In this document: positions 1-8,966 of the stretch, piece by piece | Layout of the letters: each line of letters begins with the position of its first letter | Position numbering within the stretch: position 1 is the stretch's first letter | NCBI GenBank assembly: GCA_947488435.1 | Contig: CANKZG010000001.1 | Location: forward strand, 2,534,308 to 2,598,307 | From: an uncultured Flavobacteriaceae bacterium | GTDB lineage: Bacteria > Bacteroidota > Bacteroidia > Flavobacteriales > Flavobacteriaceae | Length of the DNA stretch: 64,000 nt | Direction: 5' to 3' | The notes under the pieces: model-generated | Databases searched by the model: none | Seen by the model: only the letters and a program-made list of their open reading frames with translations | Told to the model about the DNA's origin: nothing | Position numbers and translations under genes: made by a program

Positions 1-74
1 TTCACTTAGAATGACTCAAAAAAAGATTTGAGCCATAAATACATTTGTCCTATAAATCATTAAAAACGTGGATC

Positions 75-245
75 ATGAAAACAATAAGCACAATTTTTGT
101 AATCGGAATTTTCATCTGCTTAATTACATCTTTTGAAAGGAAATTAACTTCTAATTCAAGTGAAGAATATGACAATTTGTATTCTACTTCAGAGCAAACA
201 GAGTTAAGCTTAGTAGAGGATACAAATACAGAAAACAACTTTTAA
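75..245 (+). CDS. Small membrane-anchored or secreted protein, unknown
   Basis: I do not recognise this protein of about 56 residues. It has one hydrophobic N-terminal segment (about residues 4-19), followed by a polar, acidic Ser/Glu/Thr-rich tail, which fits a signal anchor or an uncleaved signal peptide. I chose the ATG at 75 because it puts the lysine directly before the hydrophobic stretch. An in-frame ATG at 45 would add ten residues. The next two genes follow at gaps of 27 bases each, and all three starts sit in a similar a(a/g)atcATG or gatcATG context. This suggests one transcript ending at the hairpin at 1201-1238. Confidence 0.45.
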   Translation: MKTISTIFVIGIFICLITSFERKLTSNSSEEYDNLYSTSEQTELSLVEDTNTENNF

Positions 246-272
246 AATAGAACACATAAAAATTTAGAAATC

Positions 273-503
273 ATGAAACGACATAAATTAAGAACTCAGC
301 AGGGTAACATTAGTGGCTTTGGAATAGGCCCAATAACGGATGATAACGAAGTTATAAAAGGTGTTTTTAGAATAATTAATGGAGGCAAAAGATTTTTTAG
401 CAGAAGAAACTTTTTCAAAAGCTTTAGCCAGCAAAAGTCGATGAAGGAAAGTTATAAAATAATAGAACTGATGTATAATGAAAATACATTTTTATTTATC
501 TAA
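273..503 (+). CDS. Small basic hypothetical protein
   Basis: This encodes 76 residues with no recognised family. The protein is basic in the middle (KRFFSRRNFFKSF, about residues 39-51) and glycine-rich near the N-terminus (SGFGIGPI, about residues 14-21). It has no signal peptide. It lies 27 bases after the preceding small gene and 27 bases before a lipoprotein gene, so it is probably co-transcribed with them. Its reality rests on that regular spacing and on the start context. No function is claimed. Confidence 0.4.
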   Translation: MKRHKLRTQQGNISGFGIGPITDDNEVIKGVFRIINGGKRFFSRRNFFKSFSQQKSMKESYKIIELMYNENTFLFI

Positions 504-530
504 AGAGAAAATCACTTAAAAAAAGAAATC

Positions 531-1175
531 ATGAGAAATATAACAATTGGAATTGGGACGATAATAATTACTGGTTTTTTACTTAGTTGTTCAACGGTTA
601 AAGTAACAGATTCTTGGAGAAATTTAGAAACCTTAGATCTTTATGAAAAAAACATTTTGGTAGTCGGTAAGACAGAAAACAAAACTACTCGGATACGATT
701 TGAAAAAGATTTGGTTTACAATTTAAATAGCAATGGATACTGTTCTTTTGAAAGCTATATTAAGTTTCCGCTGTCAGACCCGATGGAACAGGTTGAGGAA
801 AATAGCATACCTAAAATCATAAAAAATCTAAGAAAAAACGATATTGATGTTGTAATTATATCACAATTAGTCGATTCCAGAGAGTATACGAGAACTATAA
901 ATACCGGGGGAGATATGTATTATTTGAATTCGTTCCCATACAGGTACCGTAGATATAGAAGTTTTTATGGATACAATCAGTCGTATTATTCATATAATAG
1001 TACAACACAAGTTGAAGGTATTACTTATATTCTAGAAACACTTGTTTACGATCTCACTAGATCCCCAAAAGATCAGTTAATTTCGGTTATAACTTCTGAA
1101 GTTGACAATCCAAAAACATTGGGAACTACTTCGAAGGATTTTTCAAAAAGTATCGTTAAAAATATAATGAAATAG
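531..1175 (+). CDS. Lipoprotein, DUF4136-like
   Basis: This is a 214-residue protein with a type II signal peptide whose lipobox LLSC places the lipidated cysteine at residue 20. The mature part starts with a T-D-S-W-R-N segment, then a strand of the type NILVVGKT. It contains a Tyr/Arg/Ser-rich low-complexity stretch at about residues 130-155. It is a diverged paralogue of the lipoprotein at 7061-7708: both have the W-x-N start, the I-x-VVG strand, the FPL/FPP segment and a K-x-F-x-K-x-(I/L)V ending. DUF4136-like is the nearest family I can suggest. It is the last gene of a three-gene run, and a terminator hairpin follows. The role in the envelope is unknown. Confidence 0.65.
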   Translation: MRNITIGIGTIIITGFLLSCSTVKVTDSWRNLETLDLYEKNILVVGKTENKTTRIRFEKDLVYNLNSNGYCSFESYIKFPLSDPMEQVEENSIPKIIKNLRKNDIDVVIISQLVDSREYTRTINTGGDMYYLNSFPYRYRRYRSFYGYNQSYYSYNSTTQVEGITYILETLVYDLTRSPKDQLISVITSEVDNPKTLGTTSKDFSKSIVKNIMK

Positions 1176-1200
1176 GTTTTGGTTAGTTTTGAGATTGGTG

Positions 1201-1238
1201 AACTGCCGAAGAGACAAAAGCAAACTTTGGCAGTTTTA
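1201..1238 (+). terminator. Intrinsic terminator after the lipoprotein gene
   Basis: AACTGCCGAAG (1201-1211) pairs with CTTTGGCAGTT (1225-1235) to form an 11-bp stem with a single G-T pair and a 13-base loop, running into TTTTATCT. It lies 25 bases after the stop codon of the lipoprotein gene and separates the first three genes from the kinase operon. Confidence 0.7.
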
Positions 1239-1335
1239 TCTCGCTTATTTGGAATAAAAATCAATAGCAATACTGATGTTTGCGATCTCGATAGATAAAC
1301 TAAGAGAAATCTGTTACATTCGTAATAATATTAAC

Positions 1336-1350
1336 GCTCCATTTCGGAGC
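1336..1350 (+). other. Short stem-loop just before the kinase start
   Basis: GCTCC (1336-1340) and GGAGC (1346-1350) form a 5-bp GC-rich stem with loop ATTTC, followed by TATTTTATT. It could be a second, weak terminator or a leader hairpin, because the GTG start of the kinase is only 14 bases downstream. Confidence 0.35.
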
Positions 1351-1364
1351 TATTTTATTGAGTT

Positions 1365-2390
1365 GTGAAATTGAAAAAAGTAAAACAATCCGTTATTATT
1401 TCTATAGCACTATTGGTAGCAATACTTCTAACGTTACCAAGGGTTTTATCTTTATTTAATGTTGTACAACAACTGACCGATTCTTTTACGACACCTTCTT
1501 TGCTCGATATCCTATTTAGGTTTCTTTTTTCGATATTTATTTTTTGGGTATTTCTTCAATATAACACCAATCTAAGATTTTTTTTTAGCGCCTATTCAAC
1601 TGTCAAAAGAAACCTAATTGCCATTGTTGTAAATAGTTCTTTTTTCACAATATCGATTCCGTTATTTCACTACCTCTATCCTTTTTTTTCGAGACAAGAT
1701 ATGTTAAGAGCAGAAGAAGGACTTATCCATTTTGTGAACCTTATTGTAATCCTAATTTTGATTTTTATATCATCGGTATTGCGATACCAAATTATTCATA
1801 AACAGGATTTAATTGAGAACCATAAATTGAAACAAGAAAAAATTCAAAGTGAACTTCTGGCACTTAAAAATCAGATTAATCCACATTTTTTATTCAATTC
1901 TTTAAATTCTCTTAGTAGTCTTGTACGAGACAATAAGAAGGCTACTACTTTTATTGGGAAGCTTTCCTTTATGTACCGTTATATTTTACAAAGTGGTGCT
2001 AGAGATACGGTAACACTTAGAGAAGAGCTTCAATTTTTGGAAAGCTATGTCCATTTGATTAAAACGAGGTATCAGGATCGATTTTCTATTAATATTACCA
2101 TTGAGGAACAATGGCTTAATAATGAAATTCCTACTTTAGCTCTTCAATTGTTAGTCGAAAATGCCGTGAAACACAATGAGATTTCAAAGGAGAAACCGTT
2201 GAAAGTTTCTATTTTTAACACGGAAGATTATTTGGTTATTGAAAATAAAATGCAATCGCGAAGAACGTACGTTGACAGTACTGGTAATGGTCTAGTTAAT
2301 TTAAGTAGACGTTATGATTTATTACAAGGGAAACGAATTGTTATTACTAGTAATGCTACTATTTTTAGAGTTAAACTTCCATTAAGTTAA
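1365..2390 (+). CDS. LytS-type sensor histidine kinase
   Basis: This membrane kinase of 341 residues has about four transmembrane segments (roughly 9-30, 45-66, 83-105 and 119-141). A short helical linker leads to the His_kinase domain, where the phosphoacceptor histidine is H174 in QINPHFLFNSLNSL. The N box is QLLVENAVKHN, and a GNGLVNL glycine motif marks the ATP-binding end. There is no separate periplasmic sensor domain, so the signal is probably sensed in or at the membrane. The start is the GTG at 1365, with a TTG six bases later as an alternative. The response regulator follows after 5 bases, making a clear two-component pair. Confidence 0.9.
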   Translation: MKLKKVKQSVIISIALLVAILLTLPRVLSLFNVVQQLTDSFTTPSLLDILFRFLFSIFIFWVFLQYNTNLRFFFSAYSTVKRNLIAIVVNSSFFTISIPLFHYLYPFFSRQDMLRAEEGLIHFVNLIVILILIFISSVLRYQIIHKQDLIENHKLKQEKIQSELLALKNQINPHFLFNSLNSLSSLVRDNKKATTFIGKLSFMYRYILQSGARDTVTLREELQFLESYVHLIKTRYQDRFSINITIEEQWLNNEIPTLALQLLVENAVKHNEISKEKPLKVSIFNTEDYLVIENKMQSRRTYVDSTGNGLVNLSRRYDLLQGKRIVITSNATIFRVKLPLS

Positions 2391-2395
2391 AGATC

Positions 2396-3157
2396 ATGAA
2401 AGTTGTTATTGTTGAAGATGAGATTGCAGCCAGTGAAAATTTAAATCACCTTCTTAAGCAGGTCGATGCAACGATAACAGTTATTAAAGTCTTAGATACA
2501 GTTAAATCTTGTGTTGTTTATTTTTCTGAATCTAATGATATTGATCTGATTTTTATGGATATTCATTTGGCTGATGGTATTTCTTTTGAGATTTTTGATC
2601 AAATAGAATTAACTATTCCCATCATATTTACAACGGCCTATAATGAGTATGCATTAAAGGCGTTTAAGGTAAATAGTATTGATTACATTTTGAAACCAGT
2701 ACTCATTGAGGAACTTACAAGTGCACTAAACAAATTTAAAAAAGTTATTAAAAAAGATCCCTTACTAAAAAATCAAGTGGAAGAAATGTTGCGATCAATA
2801 CAATTGGAAAATAAGATATACAAATCCAATTATTTATTTAATCATCGTGATGAACTTATCCCTGTTAAGGCAGCAGACATTGCTTATTTTTATATAGATA
2901 CCGGAATTATAAAAGCCGTCACTTTTCAAAATAAAGTATATACCATAGATAGAAAATTGGAAGATTTAGAAACAGAATTGAACCCTACAATTTTCGATAG
3001 AGCGAATAGACAGTTTATTATCAATAGAAATGCAATCACTAGAATTAAATATTATTTTGGCGGGAAATTGATCGTACAGCTTCAACCGATTTCTAAAGAT
3101 CGGATCGTGATCAGTAAAACTAAAGCGCCTCAATTTAAAAAATGGGTGAATAATTAA
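2396..3157 (+). CDS. LytTR-family response regulator
   Basis: This cytoplasmic transcription factor of 253 residues has an N-terminal receiver domain with the acidic pair D8/E9, phosphoacceptor D55 (LIFMDIH) and the conserved lysine K100 (YILKP). The C-terminal LytTR DNA-binding domain covers about residues 145-250 (ANRQFIINRNAI). It is the cognate partner of the kinase immediately upstream, 5 bases away. Its LytTR domain resembles that of the next gene (LNP..F.R.NRQ...NRNA), so the two probably recognise related sites. Targets are not evident, but the flanking lipoprotein genes are candidates. Confidence 0.92.
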   Translation: MKVVIVEDEIAASENLNHLLKQVDATITVIKVLDTVKSCVVYFSESNDIDLIFMDIHLADGISFEIFDQIELTIPIIFTTAYNEYALKAFKVNSIDYILKPVLIEELTSALNKFKKVIKKDPLLKNQVEEMLRSIQLENKIYKSNYLFNHRDELIPVKAADIAYFYIDTGIIKAVTFQNKVYTIDRKLEDLETELNPTIFDRANRQFIINRNAITRIKYYFGGKLIVQLQPISKDRIVISKTKAPQFKKWVNN

Positions 3158-3280
3158 AATAACATGATCATTTTAGGTCAGGGTTTTCCAAAAAATGATA
3201 ACGCACCTATTTTTGAAATCTAAGCTATGGCTATATTTACTATCTTTAAGTAGTTCGACCCAATTGTATTATCCAAACCA

Positions 3281-4174
3281 ATGAAGAACAAGATCAAAAT
3301 AACAACCCTGATTTTTGTAGCGATGGGTATTTCTTCTGCTATAAATCTTAGTGAATTTCTAAGTTTGATAAATTCGTCGTTGGCATTTTTTAAACTTGAT
3401 CATGAACCTTCTGTATGGATTTTGTCATCTCGAATACCTGCACTTATGCTTTATTGTTTTCTTGTATTATTCATAAACAGCTATAAAATAGATGAAATAC
3501 TAACAAAATGTAAAAAGGAATTTAGAACGTTATGTTATATTGGTATCAATACACTAATTGCGCTTTCAAGTTACCTAGTTTTTATCCAAATCCATGAATG
3601 GATAGGAGTAAATATAAATACACAAGAAAGGAAAGGACTAGGTTTTATATGGATTGTAATCCTTTTATTTTCGATGCTTATTGCCACTTTGCTTAAATTT
3701 CGTACCAGACAACTTGATGACGATTTAAGAGAAGAAACTATATTACCCGAAAAATCGCAAAGTAATTCGCTCCCTTTGGATAAGCATAAAATGACTTCGG
3801 AAATGTTTACTTCTTGCTTTTTACTTTCCTATAGAGGGGGATTAATACCTGTAAAGACTGAAAATTTTGCACTATTTTATTTAGATTCAGGAGAAGTCAA
3901 AGGGCTGACGTTTGATGGTGAATCCTATGCGATGGATAAAAGAATTACTGAACTAGAGAGACGATTAAATCCTATTGATTTTTATAGAGTGAATCGACAA
4001 CAGCTTGTTAATCGCAATGCCGTTATCCGAGTTGAACCACATCTGCATGGCAAAATAAATCTACGATTGTCATTAGACTTTGATCACCCCATTGTTGTTA
4101 GTAAACTTAAAAGCGCAGAATTTAAGGATTGGCTTGTTAATAATTCAGTGAATGATTTCTCCACTTCGTTGTAA
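3281..4174 (+). CDS. Membrane-anchored LytTR transcriptional regulator
   Basis: This 297-residue protein replaces the receiver domain with about four hydrophobic segments (roughly 5-30, 43-65, 83-103 and 122-141) in front of a LytTR DNA-binding domain at about residues 180-285 (VNRQQLVNRNAVIRV). It has no phosphoacceptor, so it is not a classical response regulator. It may act as a membrane-tethered one-component regulator. It lies 123 bases after the LytTR response regulator and is clearly its paralogue in the DNA-binding part. Confidence 0.85.
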   Translation: MKNKIKITTLIFVAMGISSAINLSEFLSLINSSLAFFKLDHEPSVWILSSRIPALMLYCFLVLFINSYKIDEILTKCKKEFRTLCYIGINTLIALSSYLVFIQIHEWIGVNINTQERKGLGFIWIVILLFSMLIATLLKFRTRQLDDDLREETILPEKSQSNSLPLDKHKMTSEMFTSCFLLSYRGGLIPVKTENFALFYLDSGEVKGLTFDGESYAMDKRITELERRLNPIDFYRVNRQQLVNRNAVIRVEPHLHGKINLRLSLDFDHPIVVSKLKSAEFKDWLVNNSVNDFSTSL

Positions 4175-4308
4175 AGTTTTTCCATTTGACTTTTGTTTCC
4201 TTTTTTAATAACTGAACTTGTAGTATTTTACTTAAAAACATCTTTCATATAAAATTGCGTTATGTGAATTTCATACAATTAAGTTAAGCTTTTTAACGCA
4301 GTAAATCT

Positions 4309-5307
4309 ATGAGTAAACATTACTATGTATACCAAATTGCTTATATATATCCTTTGTTAAAGGCACTAGGAGATTCTGGGGTGAGTATTGAAAGGTTAAT
4401 TGGGAAAAGCTCTTTAAAACATTTTAATCTTTCGAATTCAAATAAGTATATTCCGGCAGAAGTGTTCTATGATTTCCTTGTCTTGGCAAGAGATTCTCAA
4501 TGGAATAGAAGTTTTATCGCTTCATTCCCAGAATATTTTAAAATTTCCGATTTGGGGAGCTATGGGGCAAATCTTTCTAAATCACCTACGCTATATGGAG
4601 TGTTGCACCAGTTTATTGTCTATAAATCAGTGTTTCAAACAAATATAAATGCAGGGTTGGATATTTTTGATGATCAAGCAAAATTTACCTTCTCCTTGGT
4701 AGATAAATTCTCATCAGGGAGGAAAATATCAGAAAATATTTTTTTAGCGATGCTCTTTAACCTCTTTCGATCTTTTGAAACTAAGGATTGGCTGCCTATA
4801 GAATTGCACATTCCATATAATATAATTTCGGACATTAAACCAATGCTTCCTAGAGGAAAATACAAGCTCTTATTAAATCAACAAGAGCACGCTATTGTTT
4901 TTCCAAGAAAGATACTTCATAAAGCAACAAATATTTCCCTAAATTTTTCAGAAACTATTTCACCAAAAGCACCTAATTTGACTGTGGCTACTACTATAGA
5001 AGAAGTGCTTACTAGTTATAAATCTGGCTATATTCCCTCACTTGGGGATTTAGCGAAGCACTTTAATACTTCAGAAAGTAGCTTAAAGCGAAGTTTGCGA
5101 TCGGAAAATACAAAATTTTCTAAAATCCTTGAGAATATCCTGTACCAGAAAGCAATAAGTTTACTAGCAGAAACTAATATGAATATTACCCTAGTAAGTG
5201 AACATTTAGGGTATTCTGACAGCCCTAATTTTATTCGTTCTTTTAAAAAATGGTCCGGTAAAACCCCTGGTGCATTCCGAAGCAATGAAAAACATGAGCT
5301 AGTTTGA
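4309..5307 (+). CDS. AraC-family transcriptional regulator (OruR-like)
   Basis: This 332-residue regulator has an N-terminal Arabinose_bd-type effector domain (about residues 15-205). Its C-terminal AraC double helix-turn-helix (about 235-325) includes SLGDLAKHFNTSESSLKR and the second-helix region LGYSDSPNFIRSFKKWSGK. The domain order matches the OruR/ArgR-like branch of the AraC family, whose members sense small molecules. It is transcribed in the same direction as the LytTR genes and the metallo-hydrolase, but gaps of more than 100 bases on both sides suggest separate promoters. The effector is unknown. Confidence 0.85.
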   Translation: MSKHYYVYQIAYIYPLLKALGDSGVSIERLIGKSSLKHFNLSNSNKYIPAEVFYDFLVLARDSQWNRSFIASFPEYFKISDLGSYGANLSKSPTLYGVLHQFIVYKSVFQTNINAGLDIFDDQAKFTFSLVDKFSSGRKISENIFLAMLFNLFRSFETKDWLPIELHIPYNIISDIKPMLPRGKYKLLLNQQEHAIVFPRKILHKATNISLNFSETISPKAPNLTVATTIEEVLTSYKSGYIPSLGDLAKHFNTSESSLKRSLRSENTKFSKILENILYQKAISLLAETNMNITLVSEHLGYSDSPNFIRSFKKWSGKTPGAFRSNEKHELV

Positions 5308-5417
5308 TAACAATTACCTACTTACTATTTCGTAATCTTATGATTGTCTAATCTTGTAGGGTGCTAATTAATTTTATATTGTTAAAGCCTCTACAATAGT
5401 ACTAATGGCACAACGCT

Positions 5418-6242
5418 ATGCGAATAAAATTTTATGGAACAAGAGGGTCTATTCCAGTTTGTGATATTGATTTTCAGGAATTTGGTGGAAACACTAGTTG
5501 TATTGCTGTTTCAGGTGACAAGGGTGGTGATGTACTAATTTTTGATGCTGGAACTGGAATACGAAAACTAGGAAAAGAACTTATGGAGGAAGAGTTTCTT
5601 CCAGACCGAAAAATTGTTATAGCCTTTTCGCATTTTCACTGGGATCATATTCAAGGTTTCCCCTTTTTCGCTCCTGCATATGATTCCACAAAAGAAATTC
5701 ACCTTATAGCTTTAGGGGAAAGCATTGGTATTCCTGATTTGAAAACAATATTTTCTAAGCAGATGGAAAGTACTTATTTCCCTGTTGACCTAGATCATAT
5801 GGGAGCAAAATTTTCTTTCATTGTGAAAGAGGTGAATGAAGAAAGTTTCCCTGGTGGAAGTATTAAAACCAACCGACATAATCATCCAAACGGGGCCTAT
5901 GGGTATCGCCTCGAAGTTGAGGGTAAAACTTTTGTGTACTGCACGGATGTTGAACATGGAGAAACTATCGATAAAAATGTGGTAACTCTTGCTAAAAATG
6001 CAGATGTGTTAGTACATGATGCACAGTATACTCCCAAAGAACTTATTTCATTCAAAGGATGGGGACATAGTAGCTGGGAACAGGCAATTCAAGTTGCAAA
6101 AATGGCTAATGTTAAACAGTTATACCTTACACATCACGATCCAGAACATAATGATACTTTTCTACGAGAAATTGAAATTCGATGTCAAGAACAATTCGCC
6201 AATTGCTTTTTAGCAAGAGAAGGTGATATAATTGAATTATAG
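5418..6242 (+). CDS. Metallo-beta-lactamase-fold hydrolase
   Basis: This cytoplasmic protein of 274 residues has the metal-binding motif SHFHWDHIQG (H72, H74, D76, H77), a second ligand region at RHNHPNGAYGYR, an aspartate in YCTDVEH and a final histidine in LTHHDPEHND. The opening KFYGTRGSIPV and the FDAGTG strand match the PhnP/RNase Z-like COG1235 branch, whose members cleave phosphodiesters or cyclic phosphates. No substrate can be read from the sequence. Two nucleotide cyclases lie 1.6-3.8 kb downstream on the same strand, so a role in cyclic-nucleotide turnover is possible but only an inference. Confidence 0.85.
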   Translation: MRIKFYGTRGSIPVCDIDFQEFGGNTSCIAVSGDKGGDVLIFDAGTGIRKLGKELMEEEFLPDRKIVIAFSHFHWDHIQGFPFFAPAYDSTKEIHLIALGESIGIPDLKTIFSKQMESTYFPVDLDHMGAKFSFIVKEVNEESFPGGSIKTNRHNHPNGAYGYRLEVEGKTFVYCTDVEHGETIDKNVVTLAKNADVLVHDAQYTPKELISFKGWGHSSWEQAIQVAKMANVKQLYLTHHDPEHNDTFLREIEIRCQEQFANCFLAREGDIIEL

Positions 6243-6395
6243 GTGTTTTAATAGTTAAGATTAAAACCTTTAGATACTCCATAAAATATAGTGCTTGCTG
6301 TTGTAATGAGCTAATTTGATAGCTCTAGCGGTTATGCTATTTCTAAATTTACTTTTATCTACATAAACTAACTTTCAATCAAAAACTATATTAAT

Positions 6396-7037
6396 ATGAT
6401 TCAAAAGAAAACTATAAAAATGACTGTTTTAGGAGTGCTTTTCGCACTTGTACTCGGCGCTTGCGGCTCTTCGGGCAAGGCTGTTAAGAATTACACGGCA
6501 AACACTAGTTTAGCAGGGCTTACCCTTGATAATAGTCAAGCACCAACTTTGCTATATGTGCGCTCCGACGCACCTGGTTTAGATACATATAATACGTTCA
6601 TTATAGATCCGATCATTCTTGATCCTAGAGATGAAAGTATTAAAAAATTGAAAAAAGATGATTTAACACGCATTCAGACATATTTCACGGAAAGTTTAAC
6701 TAAAGAACTTGAGAATAGTGGATATAAGATTACTGATAATCCTTCAAACGAAACCATGCGAATGTCTTTTATCTTATCAGGAATAAAAGCTCCAAATGCT
6801 TCTGCAAATGTAACCAGTGTGCTGCTACCAATTGCTTTAAAGGTCGGAGGAGTTACTATTGAAGGAGTTTTTAAAGAATCGAAATCAGATCGTATAGATG
6901 CTGTTGTAATTAGTAGATCTCAAGGCAGTCGAGTTGCCAATTCATCCCCTTGGTCTACTTGGTCGGATGTGGAATCTGCTATGGATAAATGGGCGAAAGG
7001 CATAGCCAAAGCTGTTGATATGGCACATGGAAAATAA
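6396..7037 (+). CDS. DUF3313-type lipoprotein
   Basis: This 213-residue lipoprotein has the lipobox LGAC with C23 as the lipidated residue. An in-frame ATG at codon 9 is an alternative start. The mature protein has the DUF3313 layout: a strand with FIIDPIIL, an alternating hydrophobic block MRMSFILSGIKAP, and a late helix ending DKWAKGIAKAVD. The family's function is unknown, and its members are usually envelope lipoproteins. The next lipoprotein gene begins 23 bases after its stop, so the two probably form an operon. Confidence 0.75.
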   Translation: MIQKKTIKMTVLGVLFALVLGACGSSGKAVKNYTANTSLAGLTLDNSQAPTLLYVRSDAPGLDTYNTFIIDPIILDPRDESIKKLKKDDLTRIQTYFTESLTKELENSGYKITDNPSNETMRMSFILSGIKAPNASANVTSVLLPIALKVGGVTIEGVFKESKSDRIDAVVISRSQGSRVANSSPWSTWSDVESAMDKWAKGIAKAVDMAHGK

Positions 7038-7060
7038 GAACAATAAAAACTAAATTTAAT

Positions 7061-7708
7061 TTGAAAATATGTAAACTTTTTTTACTTATTCTAACCTTTG
7101 TATTGCTTTCGCTTTCTGCATGCGGACCTGCTAAAATGAATGCTACTTGGAGTAATCCAAATTACGAGGATAAATCCTATTCGAAAATAGCGGTGGTGGG
7201 AATTGGCAAGGACATCGACGCTAGAACTAGCTTTGAAAATACTGCGGTGCAATTATTAAAAGAGAAAGGAATCAATGCCGTTGAAGGAATTACTGTTTTT
7301 CCTCCAACGGGTTTAGAAGAAGCATATACGGCAGAAGATTATATTCGTATTATTACCCAATTCAACTTGGACGGTATTATCACTATGGCGTTGGTTGATA
7401 CAGCAGAATCAAAACAATATACACAAGGAGAAATTTACACGATCCCTCGATACTATCGTGTAGGTAAATATTTGGTGCGTAGTAATTTAGCCGTGCGAGG
7501 AGCTGGATATTATACGACCTCTAAATCATATCTTATAGAAGCTATTTTGTATAACTTAAAGGGAGAACTCAAAGAGGGGAAAGAAACAATAGTATGGACA
7601 GGCCAGTCAACATTGATAAACCCTTCTTCACTTAGTACAGCGGCCAAAAGTTTCACAAAAAGATTGGTTAATGAGCTTATCAATGAAAGGGTAATAAATA
7701 CGGAATAA
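7061..7708 (+). CDS. Lipoprotein, DUF4136-like, paralogue of the 531-1175 gene
   Basis: This is a 215-residue lipoprotein starting at TTG 7061, with lipobox LSAC and C21 as the lipid attachment site. The mature N-terminus AKMNATWSNPNYEDKSY is followed by the strand KIAVVGIGKD. The central part predicts alternating strands (IDGIITMALVDT), and the end is AAKSFTKRLVNELI. The same scaffold appears in the lipoprotein at 531-1175. It sits 23 bases behind the DUF3313 lipoprotein. Envelope location is safe, but function is not known. Confidence 0.7.
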   Translation: MKICKLFLLILTFVLLSLSACGPAKMNATWSNPNYEDKSYSKIAVVGIGKDIDARTSFENTAVQLLKEKGINAVEGITVFPPTGLEEAYTAEDYIRIITQFNLDGIITMALVDTAESKQYTQGEIYTIPRYYRVGKYLVRSNLAVRGAGYYTTSKSYLIEAILYNLKGELKEGKETIVWTGQSTLINPSSLSTAAKSFTKRLVNELINERVINTE

Positions 7709-7829
7709 TTATAAGAAAACTAGGAAACGTATTTGATTTAAGAGTATTAGAAGGCAGGATTGATCCAGTTTAGACTTAATTGATGCTCTGTTAATTATTA
7801 ATTGGTTATCGATTCAAAAGAAAATAAGA

Positions 7830-8909
7830 TTGAGAACTAAAAAACAGAAATACGTAAATCGCATAGGTCAATCTGTTATTTTTTGGTCTATTGCGTTATC
7901 CTTGCATACGCTAATACGATATTATGGTGTTTATGAAGAACCGGGCGTTCATACAAATTTCGATTTCAACTTCTCTATTCTAAATTATATAAAATACGGA
8001 TTAATTACCGGGGTTATTTTCGGTGTATTCTATGGTATTATTGCTATCACAATTGAAAAAAATATTTCACATAAGTTTTCAGTTGGATTTACCATTATTT
8101 TTGAGTCCATATTATATACCTTATTTTTTGCACTAGCTTGGAGTATTTCTTTAAGACTATGGGATATTGAAAATGGAACGATCTATTATTCGAAAAGTTT
8201 TTGGTGGATAAAAAGTAAATTTTATGTTTCTAGTGTTATTTATGCGGCGTATGTATCTATTGGACTTTCCTTTATTCGAATTGCTTTAGAGAAGTTTGGG
8301 ACAGGAGTATTCTTTAAGATTTTGTTGGGAAAATATCGAAGCCCTAAAGAAGAGACCAGAATATTCATGTTTTTAGATTTAAAATCTTCAACAACGATTG
8401 CAGAACATTTAGGACATTACAAATATAGTCGACTGATTCAAGATTGTTTTAATGATTTGAACGCTGTAGTGCCAAAATATAAGGCTGAGATTTACCAATA
8501 TGTTGGAGATGAGGCTGTACTCTATTGGACCTATGAAGAGGGTATTAACGAAAACAACTGTATTTCGCTCTTTTTTAATTTTTTAGATGTATTAGAGGAA
8601 AAAAGAACATATTATGAAGAAAATTATGGTCAAATACCGGAATTTAAGGCAGGTCTCCACGGTGGAAAGCTAATCGTTGCTGAAGTAGGAATTATTAAAA
8701 AAGAAATAGCTTACCATGGAGATACGATAAATACAGCAGCTAGGGTACAGGCGCTATGTAACGACTTTGGTCAAAAGATGATGATTTCCGAAACTCTAAA
8801 AAAAGAAATGCAATTAGAATTAACTTATAAAACAGAGAACCTAGGAAGAATTTTACTCAAGGGAAAGAAAGAAGAAATAGTCATTTTCGGTATTGATCAA
8901 CATCTATAA
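7830..8909 (+). CDS. Membrane-bound class III adenylate/guanylate cyclase (copy 1)
   Basis: This 359-residue protein starts at TTG 7830. It has about four transmembrane helices (roughly 13-32, 50-75, 84-105 and 133-156) and a C-terminal class III cyclase homology domain (about 172-355). The metal-binding aspartates are in MFLDLKSS and QYVGDEAV. The transition-state region is AYHGDTINTAARVQ, with the conserved Asn and Arg present. The product is a cyclic nucleotide, probably cAMP. The substrate-selecting residues were not resolved. It is the first of two tandem paralogues 57 bases apart. Confidence 0.88.
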   Translation: MRTKKQKYVNRIGQSVIFWSIALSLHTLIRYYGVYEEPGVHTNFDFNFSILNYIKYGLITGVIFGVFYGIIAITIEKNISHKFSVGFTIIFESILYTLFFALAWSISLRLWDIENGTIYYSKSFWWIKSKFYVSSVIYAAYVSIGLSFIRIALEKFGTGVFFKILLGKYRSPKEETRIFMFLDLKSSTTIAEHLGHYKYSRLIQDCFNDLNAVVPKYKAEIYQYVGDEAVLYWTYEEGINENNCISLFFNFLDVLEEKRTYYEENYGQIPEFKAGLHGGKLIVAEVGIIKKEIAYHGDTINTAARVQALCNDFGQKMMISETLKKEMQLELTYKTENLGRILLKGKKEEIVIFGIDQHL

Positions 8910-8966
8910 TATAACCATATTTATAGGAACTAAATAGTAGATTACAACTAAATATAACTCATTCAA

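Noticed and set aside
15-32. CTCAAA/TTTGAG hairpin at the window start
   Set aside because: It is a weak 6-bp AT-rich stem without a T-tract, and the upstream gene it might terminate is outside the window.
6246-6268. TTTTAAT/ATTAAAA stem after the metallo-hydrolase as a terminator
   Set aside because: AT-only stem with no following T-run; expected by chance in this AT-rich sequence.
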